Part shown: positions 45,501 to 56,740 of the stretch, piece by piece
Position numbering within the stretch: the stretch's first letter is position 1
How the letters are laid out: each line of letters opens with the position of its first letter
Origin: Alnus glutinosa
Taxonomy: Eukaryota; Streptophyta; Magnoliopsida; Fagales; Betulaceae
Assembly (NCBI RefSeq): GCF_958979055.1
Contig: NC_084889.1
Coordinates: 1,116,001 to 1,180,000 of the forward strand
Direction: 5' to 3'
Length of the DNA stretch: 64,000 nt
The notes under the pieces: model-generated
Seen by the model: only the letters and a program-made list of their open reading frames with translations
Database searches by the model: none
Told to the model about the DNA's origin: nothing
Made by a program: the position numbers and the translations under genes

Positions 45501-47524
45501 TGATGGGCTCACATCTCTCTGCATCTTATCACTGGTTTTGTTAGGATATACGAAGTACATTTTGTAAATTGGGATTGCAAAAGGTTCTTCATTTTGAGTT
45601 GTAGACCATCTCAGCCCAAATCTCAAGGTTTTTGTGAGCTCCAACTAACCCCCCCCCCCCCCCCACAAAAAAAAAAATGTTGCAACTTGTCCAGCACTTA
45701 TTGTCAAAGGAATTGTTTAATATTGCTTAATTTTTCTTATCATAAGAAAACTATAGCACCTGAAAATATTCAGTGTATTTGAATCCTGTCCGTTTTTAGG
45801 TTGCTCAAGAGTGGCCAGGACTACCTAGAGGTGTAAAGTTTGATCCATCTGATCAGGAGATTATCTGGCACTTACTTGCAAAAGTTGGAGTAGGGGATTT
45901 TAAACCTCATCCTTTTATTGATGAGTTTGTCCCAACTATTGAAGAGGATGACGGAATCTGTTATACGCATCCGCAGAATCTACCAGGTTGGTGGGAGGAG
46001 TTTTTCTTTGTTTTCTGCTTAATTGTCATTAATTTATTTTAATTCTGAAGTGTAAATAATTTAAGGTGTCAAGCAAGATGGAAGTGCATGTCACTTTTTT
46101 CACAGAGCTATCAAGGCTTACAATACAGGAACTCGTAAGCGTAGAAAGATACATGGTGATGACTTTGGTGATGTCCGCTGGCACAAGACCGGTCGGACGA
46201 AACCGGTTATCTTGGATGCGGTTCAAAAAGGGTGTAAGAAAATAATGGTTTTGTACATGACCATGGTCAGAGGAGGAAAACCTGAGAAAACTAACTGGGT
46301 TATGCATCAATATCACCTAGGAACTGGGGAGGATGAAAAGGATGGGGAGTATGTTTTCTCTAAAATATTTTACCAGCAGCAGCAGCAGCAAGTCAAGCAG
46401 GATGATACAGCTGATCAAGATATCCCTGAAAATATTGATCCAATGATTGGAAAAGTAGATCCTGTCACTCCCAAGTCTGTGACTCCTGACCCTCCTCGTA
46501 CTGAAAGGCGTCATTCAGAATTTGACCTTGGACGGGATAATACTAATACTTGTGCAGTTCCTGTTTCTCAGGTAGAACCTCTCTCCCTCCAAACCCCCCC
46601 CTCCCAAAAAAGAAGAAGAAGAAAAGAAGCATGAATTATTATAACATGATGTGCCATATTTTCTGTAAGTGTTTCACAATTCATTTAATTGCCAATGAGA
46701 GGATACCATTTTTAGATGTACTTTTGGACTCCTTTTGATAGAAAGTAATTGACATGAACCATGCTCCGACTGCAGCAAATTTAAATTTTCAAGAAATAAG
46801 TTATTTGCTAATATATTCCTTTGATACTAGTGCTTATGTTATGTAAGACAAGATACTGATATTTACTTTGTTTTGCACCTTTGTTTTTTCACTGAAGCAT
46901 CCTGAGATTGAAGGTATAGAAAATGAGGTTCTACCTGAATACGAAAGGCCTGATTATGATGATCAATCCAAGGCAGAAAACCATGCAAATGCTGATGAAG
47001 TGACGGATAATAACGATGTTCATGCTGAGGAAGATCCAAAATGGTGGGACAGTGAGTCACAGAATCTTTTGGATTCTCAACAACTTGTGGAAGGGCTGTC
47101 TCTGTGCGATGATCTTCTTCAGAGCCAGTCTCCAAATAGAAATGGAAATGGGAATGATGGAGCAGGGATGGGCAGACCTTCTCTTTCTGATTATGCACAA
47201 TTAGGAGCTGAGCATTTAAAGAGGGATCTAGAGGAGTGCCAAAATCTTGTCCTTGATCCAGCAAACATAGAACTTGATACACCTCCAGAATTCCGACTGA
47301 GCCAGCTCGTATGCTGCCTTCTCTGCCATTTTGTCTGCTTTATTTTAAAATAATCAAATTTTGATGTTGCCTGTGAACATCCTTTGGTTGTTTTCTTTAT
47401 TTTTGTTTTTTCCCTTTCTTTTTGTGCTTGGAATTGATTACAATGTTTTTCTCAAATGGTTTTGTAGGATTTTGGATCGCAGGAAAGTTTTACAGCATGG
47501 GGTGGGAGCAAGATGATTGACTAA
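42544..47524 (+). CDS. SOG1: SOG1-like NAC transcription factor (DNA-damage response)
   Basis: Coding exons 42544-42551, 43717-43858, 45800-45986, 46066-46571, 46898-47308, 47468-47524: 1311 nt, 436 aa (Arabidopsis SOG1 is about 449). The first coding exon is only 8 bases (ATGGCTGG), before a 1.2-kb intron, so automated annotation may misplace the start. The SOG1-subfamily N-terminus precedes the NAC domain ([32 protein letters not shown]). The NAC region shows [39 protein letters not shown] and [19 protein letters not shown]. The C-terminus has five SQ sites, Ser335, 341, 357, 416 and 422, with spacing 6-16-59-6, almost exactly that of the ATM-phosphorylated sites of Arabidopsis SOG1. SOG1 is the plant functional counterpart of p53: a nuclear activator of repair, cell-cycle-arrest and death genes. 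A six-Gln tract (CAG repeat, about 46374-46391) follows the NAC domain. Confidence 0.97.
45650..45677. repeat. C homopolymer followed by A homopolymer
   Basis: About 15 consecutive C, then CA and an A run, in the intron preceding SOG1 exon 3 (about 120 bp from its acceptor). Confidence 0.9.
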
Positions 47525-49600
47525 ATATGGTTTGACATTTTCGATCTTGTATTTTTTGTGGCCACTTTTTGTGTAGACTTTGCCTATGTTTGAAGTATAA
47601 TTTTTTGCTGGAGAAGTTGAATTGTATCAATTATATAGGCAAAGTATAATCTTTTGCCTGGCAACTTGAATTGTAATTAATGGCAGCAAAGTTACTGTTT
47701 ATATAACTCATGCTGTAATTGTACCTACGTTTGAAATAGATCAATGATATGGTCTACTTGTTCTCTTTAGATGTTCTAGTAAAGTTACAATGGCTCTATG
47801 TTTTTATTCTCAGAATTTGCTCCCAGGCTTGAAGGTAGCAGTTTTCAAACATATGTTTGTCTGCCATTATTGGCTGCAAAGACTTGTTTATTCTGGGACT
47901 GTGTTTCAGTATACTCTGGGACTGTGTTATAGTATACTTGCACAAGACTTGATTTTTTTTTTCTTCGAGGGGTTAAGAGTTGAAGGGTTTGATCCGTTTA
48001 ATTAAGTTGGTCGGGTTAGAATTGACTTATATAGTCTTATATTCATGTCTCGACATGACCCGAACTCGACATTAGGCTTAATAATTTTTTACACAACTTG
48101 TGAGGTTGATGCGAATCTAATACAAAATTAGCGAGTTATGATTTACATATATAATCTTATATTCATGTTTCGACATGACTCGAACTCGACACATAAATAT
48201 GAATTGTCACTCTTATATTTTAATGTACTTGCACAAGACCACTAGATATTTTTCGTAGAGAGTTTAATTTGGCGCATTCAGGTTGATTGATTATTTTGGT
48301 CCAAGTTTGTCCAACCATTTCCTCGTCTGTGCTTGAATACATGCTATGTTGTGTTCTAGGATAGAACTGAATAAAGTTGAATACTGTGTGGACCTTGTTG
48401 TTATTGGACGAATTCATGCTGCCGACAGTGAAGACGACATTTGCATATTGATTGCATGGGTCAATGAGAGCAGTACAGCTTGGCTTGAAAATGGCTCAAA
48501 GAGGACACACTGTAACGAGACATAGGAATTAGTCAAAAAGAGATCCTTGAGTGCATGGTTTCTTGTTCGTGTGCGGTATGATTGCTTGTGGGGGAACCAA
48601 GATGAAGACCTGTCCTGGAAACCAGCATATCGGGCCTTGGTTGGCAGCCTGGCAGCATGTTGTATTGTATAGGAGAGTACTTGGTACATATAAGTGTAGG
48701 GCATACTCTTCCTGTATAAGCAATTGCAACGGCTCCGTTGCCGGGCCACAGTGTGTTCTAAAAGCGTGGGGTGCTGAGGCTATGGTCTCTTTTCTTCGAT
48801 GCCATGATATATAACTAAAGAACAGACAGATAGGATCTCAACACCCTGGCCACTTTGGCTCTAACTAAACTTTGGAAGTTGGCAACGATGATAGTCTGAT
48901 ACCATGTTTCGGTTTGAAGATAAAGGCCCAAGCTATTGCTAGCCACTACGTTTGCTACAATGTTTTTACAATTTGTTGACATGTGTCAGAATCTAATTGG
49001 AGCAATGTCGGTTACTACAAAAAATTTGAACACCATCTATTCACATGCCGACATATGTTAACATGTTATATAAAAATGCTAAACGTATTAGATAATAGAT
49101 TGCTATATAACTGGAATGACGTAACATTAAAAATTAACCATTACTATTATTATTTTTTAATAAAGCATTATTCAAGAATTAAAAAAGAAAGAGAAAAAAA
49201 GAAAAAAAAGTAGATACTTTTATGTTGGGCCTTCCCAACCCAAATGTGATGGGGAGGGAGGGAGGAAGATAAGCATCCATGGCTGTACATTATGGTTGTA
49301 CATTATTGGAGGGTAATGACATGATGAAGAGGATGTGCCATGTTGGGGCCAGAGTGGGACCCGTGTTTTCTGATTCAAAAAAGAATCAGTCGTATGTGGT
49401 GGGGTTGAGGATTAGGAGGCGCACGTGGGCGCGATAAGGCTGCCATTTTGACCATTCACGTCCTGTCTCTCCTTTTCACTCTCGTCCTCCCATATGGGCC
49501 GACCACAGAATATCTTTAAAATCATGAGTCCTGACCAATTTTCTTCCAAATTAGTTGGAATATTTTTTTTTTTAATTTTAATATTTATCTTTAAAAATAA
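47525..49600. other. SOG1 3' flank and spacer with a dispersed repeat
   Basis: The first few hundred bases are likely SOG1 3' UTR. At 47962-48225 lies a repeat containing TCTTATATTCATGTCTCGACATGACCC twice (also as TTCGACATGACTC), with ACTCGACA words. A relative occurs at about 55130-55240 (ATACCCATGTCTCGATACAAATTGTCACTC). These look like decayed ends of a plant DNA-element family. Frames at 48414-48814 have no recognisable product. Confidence 0.6.
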
Positions 49601-52135
49601 ATGTGAGAATTATATATTTTATTAATCCTATTAAAAATTCATAGTTTAAGAATAAATCTCAATTTAAAAAGGATATTTTTTTTAATCAATTTATTAAAAA
49701 ACAAACTTCTCCTTTAATTTTTCATATAAAAAAAAGAAATGAAACGCTGTCGTCTGGAGTTCTAATAATTAGATTCCATATTCAGCCTCTATATGCTCAG
49801 GAAAAAAATATTCAGTCTCTATACACTTGACAACTGACAATCTGACCCGTCCGATTTGAATTGTGGTTGTTCTTGGAAGAGTACTTAAAACAATCGGAAA
49901 GGACCCCCTCAAGAGCTTGTAACAATTTTTGAAACGTGTCAGCCACACACACATACTGCAACTCTATGTGTCAACTTTTGTACTGTAATTGAGCAGGTTT
50001 TTAAGCTTCTGCTACTATTTTAGGCTGTTGTCTAATTTAATCTATTAAATATTGATACTTGTTTAATTTTTTTTAAAAAATATATATATATATTAATTTA
50101 ATAAATAATATTTAAAAAACCAAATGGTACATGCCACTCTCATCTTTTTCCTTGATTTCTCTTCTGTGCAGGCCAAAAGGGCTGGAACAAACATAAGGGT
50201 TTACAGTAGACTATTGGATGTAGGCCCACAACCAAAAGGCTTAAACGTACACGTGGCACACGTGAATGTGGGTCGAGAGGCAATAATTCAACCGGCCCAC
50301 AAACAGAGTTTTGACCACTAAACGTTCACAAGTTGTCCCACGCACATCCATCCAAAGACAATGCCTAGCGTTAACTATGATTTTAAAACTGGCTTAATGT
50401 TGTTTGTTTGAAGACAAGAAGATCGAAGATAAGGTTGTGATAGTGATTGGCCAACGGTCTTTGTTTTTATTTGGACAAGGTCCGAGTTTATCACTTCTAT
50501 TTTAGAGCAACGTACTTATAACTTTGAGATATGTTATTTATACAATTTTTTTATAACAATTATATAATAATATTGATGTGGTCATCATTTTTTTAAAAAT
50601 AAAAATAAAAATAAAAATGCTTGACACATTAGTATTGTTGTGTAAAATTCTTGTGCACTTAACATATCTCAATTAGAGATATCTCACTCCCTTTCCTATT
50701 CGATAATAAAAAATTTGTCCCTCCATCCCTTGGGTGGGACCATCTCCAACCATCATGTGAGTTGGGACCAAAAAATTTCATGTCGTCGGGTTGTCGTGAC
50801 TTCTTTCGAAGCTCCAATAACTCATCGGAGGTGGTCGTGACCACTTTCAGAAGTTCGGTTGGGGGACCACCCTCCCTTCATTTTCTGATTGACGTCACTC
50901 CCAACCATCATGTGAGGTAGTTAGGATCATCAGATCCCACACCGAGTAGTCACAACAACTCCTAAATGCTCGTTAAGGGTGGACGTGACCACCCATAGAG
51001 GTTGGAGAATTTTCTTTTTCCTTTTTGTTGAGGTGGTAATGCCATGTTGCACTACCATATTAGTAAATTTTCATATTGCACTGTCACGTTAGAAAATATA
51101 AATAAAAAAAATTAAAAATTAAAAATGAGAGATCTCTAACATTTTTCTTAAACAAATGAAAAAGATTTTAAATAAAGTTATATGATGCATTAATTTTAGA
51201 GGGGATTTTGTCATTAAGTGGACTTATAGAAGACAACGTCAAACTGCAGTAAAGATAATGGATTAATCTTCCTGTCTAAATCACTTTTTGGACATGTCCT
51301 CTCCAAACAGTAGCTAGATTGAGCAGTATGAATTGTACAATTAGCACATCCTATCTTCACTCGAATTGATTAATCATTAATGGACAAGCAAATAGTTTGA
51401 TGGTAGATTGAGCAGTATAATTTGTACAATTAGCACATCCTATCTTCACTTCAAATGATTAATGGGCCTACATCACTTTTCCTAATTTTCCAAATTATAA
51501 ACGGTTATGGCCCATCCGCCCATTAACAGAAACCTTTTCTTCTAACTTGTAATTATTTATTTATTTATTTTTAAATATTAGCAGGTTATGGAGCCTGATT
51601 TCTCTATGGAGCTCGCGAGAAGAGGTCTGTGGGTAAAGCCCCTGTATTTTTGAACAGACAGTTGAACAGACTACAGAGCGGCTTATATATTCATCTCTTC
51701 TGTATTATCATGGTAAACCACGTAAATATGGTGGTGTTCCTAGATATTTGTTTTGTTTCCTTAACATAATGTTTGAGAGAAAACCGGTCATATATATTAT
51801 ATATAACCTCTTTGTTTTAAACAGAAAACTGTTTTATCTATTGGCATTAGACAAGCTAATCAATTCTTAAACTTTTGCAAACTCAAGCAGTTTGGGTCCG
51901 TTTGAATTTGCCTTTTTTCAAAAGGTTTGACTTATGATTAATAAGATCATTCTATAAATGATTGTGGGTTATGCATGTTGATATTACTCTTAATCGAGCC
52001 CCATTTTTGTGAATCTGAACACTTCTGATCTGAGTTCTGGGCAGATTGATTAACAATGATGATGGCTTAAGGAAAAGAACACAGACCAAGAAGAGTGATC
52101 AAAAGAATAAAGAACATCACAAAATTTGAGTTTCA
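49600..52135. other. Intergenic spacer between SOG1 and the DVL gene
   Basis: Mostly AT-rich. At 50690-51000 a moderately GC segment has repeated words (GGGACCA, CCAACCATCATGTGAG twice, GGTGGTCGTGACCAC) resembling a MITE interior, without clear ends. A direct repeat is noted separately at 51315-51465. No gene is recognised. Confidence 0.55.
51315..51465. repeat. Direct repeat of about 60 bp, 89 bp apart
   Basis: TAGATTGAGCAGTATGAATT...GCACATCCTATCTTCACT at 51315-51375 recurs at 51404-51465 with few differences, separated by a short unique stretch. Confidence 0.88.
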
Positions 52136-52281
52136 ATTCATCATGCTATATATCCGATGTACATCTAGCAATTAAGGCCAAACTGATACAAAATTTGCTA
52201 CCGCCGCTGCTATTTACACTCCACCATGAAAGGAAAAAGAAAAAAAGAAAAAAGAAGAAGCTTTCATCCTTGTTGCCGTGC

Positions 52282-52316
52282 AGGCTAGGCTAGGCTAGGC
52301 TAGGCTAGGCTAGGCT
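52282..52316. repeat. (AGGCT)7 pentamer microsatellite
   Basis: Seven exact AGGCT units, starting about 20 bp downstream of the DVL stop codon, so within its probable 3' UTR. Confidence 0.97.
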
Positions 52317-52335
52317 GGCTGGGGGGTTTCTTCAA

Positions 52336-52482
52336 TCAATCATGCCAACAGAGGAGCATGACGACACATCTCCTTATTATGTAGAGGCGAGCCCTCTGCT
52401 CTCTGAGGGCCCCTCCAAGTCCTCTGGTCGACAGCCTTCTCTTGGAGCCTCCCATGGCGGCAGTAGTACTGCTCATCTTCAT
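52336..52482 (-). CDS. DVL/ROTUNDIFOLIA-like (RTFL) small peptide
   Basis: An intronless 48-aa frame from the ATG at 52482 to the TGA at 52336-52338. The N-terminus is short and variable ([16 protein letters not shown], an alternative Met at residue 3). It is followed by the strongly conserved RTF domain, [18 protein letters not shown] and then [10 protein letters not shown] at the C-terminus, which identifies the family without doubt. These plasma-membrane-associated peptides alter organ shape and cell proliferation when overexpressed in Arabidopsis (DVL1, ROT4). A TATA box lies 110 bp upstream, and a CT-rich leader with TCTCTCTCACTCACAG precedes the start. The opposite-strand 60-codon frame over it is only a shadow. 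Confidence 0.95.
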   Translation of the reverse strand: MKMSSTTAAMGGSKRRLSTRGLGGALREQRARLYIIRRCVVMLLCWHD

Positions 52483-52592
52483 CGATCTCTTAGAATTCTG
52501 TTTTGTGAAATTGTGAAACTGTGAGTGAGAGAGAGCAGCTAGATAGCAGGCGTTGTTGTGGGTTGGTCTGAAAGTTGGAGGTGGGGAGGGGG

Positions 52593-52602
52593 TTTATATA
52601 TA
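52593..52602 (-). promoter_or_regulatory. TATA box of the DVL/RTFL gene
   Basis: The minus strand reads CTCTATATATAAACC, a textbook plant TATA box, 111 bp upstream of the ATG. That would give a 5' UTR of about 80 nt. Confidence 0.8.
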
Positions 52603-53274
52603 GAGTGGAGGAGGTTGCATAGGCTCACGTTGGTCGAGTAAAGAGGCAACGATGGGGCATGAAAGGGTGTGCAGTGCTCCCAAACCCACCAGACAGTGCC
52701 AAAAGGGGGCCCCAACCCCACTTGGCCATGGAAAATGACAAAACAATCCCAACATCAACATGCTATGTCACACTCCATATCCTAACTTGGTGTAGCCATT
52801 ACCCACCAGCATAATGGGTCGGCCATTAATTCATTAACGTTGCCAATTTCTTTTGTTTATGACTCACCTGCATCCTTCATTTTCTATACGATGAGGTGAC
52901 TATTCTTCTTTTTTGAGAAAAAAAATCATTCCTTTTTTTTTTTTAAGTGCTTTTCTTTGTAGATTCTCTTTAAAATTTTGTTGGATAGAGAGGGTCACGT
53001 ACGTTATTTGAAAAAGTTGGGAATTAAAATAGAAAAATGTGATTCTTTATATCTAAAATTTGTCAAGCAGACGTCAATGCTCTTAAAAGGGAAATAGAGG
53101 GTTTAGTTGGATCCAACTTAAGAATGATGTTAACCATTTTCAGTGAGCCATAAGTCTAAAATGAAATAGAGAGGATTCATTTTATTTTTAAGATTATGTT
53201 TCGTTGCATCTAACGTTGTACATGGTGTCACGCTATTTTAAAATATTAACTGACATGATTATACATTTAACATG
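52603..53274. other. Upstream spacer of the DVL gene
   Basis: Likely contains the rest of the DVL promoter. GC-moderate to about 52800, then AT-rich with a T run at 52932-52945. No coding or RNA gene seen. Confidence 0.5.
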
Positions 53275-53611
53275 TGTCGGCGTGCGGTAGGAATCGGGTC
53301 AGGCGGCGGATCGAGACAGAGTTATGCTGAGTTTACTAGTTTGATAGCGATGGCGAGAAGTCCGGGCGAGAATCAAAGGGACGTGATCATGTTTGGAACT
53401 GTTTCACCCGAGTTGTGGGTCGTAGGTGATTGATTGTAAACCTACAACATGTAGTTTGTTTTGAAAGAAATATAGGTGTATGGCTAGTTTGTTTCTCGGA
53501 GTATCTGGGAAACTATATCCTCAGGGTCTAAGACTCTGTTTTTTGTATAGCAATTTGTTCTCTTGGCTTCATGAATGAAATTTGATTTTTGTTTCAAAAA
53601 AAAAAAAAAAA
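53275..53611 (+). mobile_element. Poly(A)-tailed LINE 3'-end fragment
   Basis: A GC-richer block (GTCGGCGTGCGG...GAGTTGTGGGTCGTAGG) ends with TTGGCTTCATGAATGAAATTTGATTTTTGTTTC and a 16-base A run (53596-53611). The ending resembles that of the retroposon at 39.7 kb and typical plant LINE 3' UTRs. The 5' boundary is approximate. ATACATTTAA before and ATACCATTAA after may be a degraded target duplication. Confidence 0.65.
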
Positions 53612-54044
53612 CATATATACCATTAAATTTGTAAAATTTAATCTGGACGACCATGAAATGAAGAGGATATTAATCCGGGCTGTGATTGAAACCATTAATG
53701 TAGGACACAATTTTCAAATACAAAATGTCATTATACTGATGAAATTTGATTAGACTATATATCCAAAATCCATATTCAGGATATTATAGCATATATATTC
53801 TAGGTGATTACATAAGAAATATATTGTGGCGATGTTAATTAATTAACCACTTACTAATGACAGTTTGATTTAGATGTTTTTGCTGCATTTGTACGTCGAT
53901 GAAAAAGATAGAAAGAAACAAACATCAGTACTTTAGAGCTTTTTTATTAGATACCAGTTGGTCTAGAACAAAGTTTTTATCTAAATTAAATTAGAAGAAA
54001 TTTATTCAACCTACTCTATTATATAAAATGATATATGTCTATAA

Positions 54045-54295
54045 AAATTACGTACTTTGAAGACATATGTCAATTAATTTAATAGATTTGGTTTGAGTAA
54101 TTTCCTCCGATCCAATTTAGACGAAAACTTTGTTTTTTTTTTGTTCAAAACACACGTTTAAACTAACACTATATGTGAAAATCACGTACTTTAAAGACAT
54201 ATGTCAATTTAATAAATTAGATATGAGTAATTTATTCCAATCCAATTCAGAAGAAAATTTTGTTCTTGTTTGTTCAAACTACATGTTTAATTGGT
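54045..54295. repeat. Tandem duplication with 134-bp period
   Basis: AATTACGTACTTTGAAGACATATGTCAATT...GTTCAAAACACACGTTTAA (from about 54047) recurs from about 54181 as AATCACGTACTTTAAAGACAT...GTTCAAACTACATGTTTAA. Confidence 0.85.
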
Positions 54296-55354
54296 GGATA
54301 AGTAATGCAACATGTTACATACCACACAAACATCTTACAAACATCACAGAAAGTTGATGTGGCAAGCTCTAGTAGCCATAAGATTAATTTTTTTTTTTAA
54401 TAAGGACTAATCCAAGGGCTACTAAACATTGTCATGGCAACTTTGCATGATGTTTATGTTTAGTATTTCTCTTTTGGATAAAAATAATGAGGAGCTAATT
54501 AAGCAAGTGAAAGTTCATGGTTATGACCAAGATTCCACAATTATACAAGAATATGTATATTATAATATGAGTAAATAAAATAATTGTCTTAAAATAACAA
54601 GCCTAACAAATATAAAATAAGAGCTCAAAACCCATCTAAGTGATTGATTAAATTAAATGCGGTCAAATTATACTTAACCAAAATCAAAGCAAACACCCAC
54701 TTGCTTCGTCTCGTGTTCCACCCGTTTCACTGATCAGGGCACCATCTTCCATGAATCCTCATTCTAATAAACAATTAATCTGTTTTCTATGCTCTCTTTG
54801 AGCAATTTTAGCTGTCAAACAGCATTGCTCTTCTATCTTTGTTTTTTCCCCGAACAGTAGACAGGATTTGAAGATGCTATATGTAGTGTTTGTTAACTTA
54901 CATGCACATATGATCTTAGTTGTCTTATAGATTTGGATTGTATATAGGATTGCTTTCTTAAAATGATCTTTCATCAAATCCCTGATAGAGCTTATTAGAT
55001 GATGCTCTAGTCTGTCAGAATTGAGTCTTTAACATGTATGATTAAGTTGACTAAACCATCTAATGGCACAACTTTTAGGGATTGACGTTGCAATTTTTTA
55101 TAAGATTTACGAATTTGATACGAAATTAACGGTCGAATTAGGGTTAAGGGGTCTAACACGTACCATTTAATTAAATGAGTCTGATTATGATTAACCTATA
55201 TGGTTTTATACCCATGTCTCGATACAAATTGTCACTCCTACTGTTAGGTCAGTTTGTAAGGAAGTTATAATGAAAATTAGAACTGTTTGCTGAAAGGGAG
55301 CTTAGGCATGCCTGACTATGGCATGCATTAAAGCATTTTTTAAGGAATGCATAG

Positions 55355-55358
<4 letters not shown>

Positions 55359-55402
<44 letters not shown>
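55359..55402. repeat. (AT)n(GT)n compound microsatellite
   Basis: About 30 bases of AT followed by seven GT units. Confidence 0.95.
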
Positions 55403-56740
55403 AAGAGAGTGTGAGACACCTTCGGGAACCAAACTAGATTAGAGACAATGGTGATAAAACTAATCTACGAAATGCACTTTAATCAAAGTGTCTCCAGGTT
55501 TAGTTTGGAGTGCCCCGTGCAGGGCTTATTGTACTGTTTATGCTTATAAAAAAAAAATGGCTTGGTTGTACAGAACAAGGAGGTCAGAGTTGCACGTGAA
55601 GGTCTCGTGATTTACAATGCCATTACCTGTGAATGTGATAGACTCAATAAATATTGCTATTTTAATCTCATCTCTAAGCTTTGAAACACATAGTTTATCA
55701 GCAGTTCCACCATACTTTTGTTGGCTCCTGTTTACCAAGGAACTTCGTTCCCACGTGTAATGCTTCCGGCCACCGCTTTCCCTTAACGTATTTTTCTTTG
55801 CCTTTCTAGCATGCATGACTTTGAATTGAAGAGATTCTCCATGTGAAAACACCAAAGGATTGTACGATTTTGATTTGAAATTACAGTTGTCTTGTTAAAT
55901 GTGTTGTACGTATCATACTTTGACAGCCTTTGATTAATTAAAACAGATATCTTGTATAATCCACATTCGAGGGATTATTAGTCAATTACAGCTTAACCAC
56001 TGTACGAACAAATATAAGCACATATCCATCTCCATGATGCTCGTTGACTATATATAACTAGCAATGTTATCCTAAAATCGTGCATTGTAGAGTCATGATT
56101 TAAACCAACTCATAACCTCTGCAATAATACCGTGTTAAATCATCAGTTATTTCGAAAGATTAATATACTATAAAACATGAAACTGAAGTTGCCTTTCAAA
56201 TATCCAAATTTTGATGATTAATTTGATGACATGCATTATAATCCGTGTCGGCAGGCAATCAAAATTCAAGTTATCTTTATTATTATCCTCTTTAGCAGCA
56301 GCTTGTAGGAAAAGATCCATCAGTGTAGGAAAAGATCATCCCATAAAGAGCAAAAACTTTGATGCACTTAATTACTTGTCCCAACAAAAGGAAAAATAGA
56401 AGAATAAAGAAAAGCTTCAGAAGCGCACTTTCTTGTTTTTGAATGCAAAAGGGTTATTCTATGTATAGCCGACAGTGGGAACATCAAGGAATGTGGGACA
56501 GGTTTGATTTGAATTTTTTTCTCGAGTAATGTAAGAGACATAGCATGCTTCATAGCAGCTTCAGTTCAATAAATTACGTTCAGCAGAATTGCAATCCATG
56601 CAGGTGCTCAGACGTGTGTTAAAGGATTCCAGCTAATTTCTTTCATTTTAAAACATAATTCTATTCCACCAAGATGGTTGGTAATCACGGATGTACAAAA
56701 AGAAAAAGAAAAGAAAAAGTGTATTATGTATTCACAAACT

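Larger units (their letters stand above)
53612..56600. other. AT-rich intergenic region between DVL and STN7
   Basis: No supported gene. It contains the tandem duplication at 54045-54295, a repeat relative of the 48-kb family at 55130-55240, a compound microsatellite at 55359-55402 and a copy of the dispersed TTTCAAAAG family at 56133-56165. A 103-codon minus frame at 55544-55855 has no recognisable domain. Confidence 0.55.

Noticed and set aside
48414..48814. Overlapping frames on both strands after SOG1
   Set aside because: Mutually exclusive frames of modest length without domains; may be non-coding transcript, but nothing in the sequence supports a gene.
52342..52524. 60-codon plus-strand frame
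   Set aside because: It lies antisense to the DVL/RTFL peptide, whose RTF domain is unmistakable.
55544..55855. 103-codon minus-strand frame
   Set aside because: Composition and content look random, there is no family resemblance, and an A run crosses its end.
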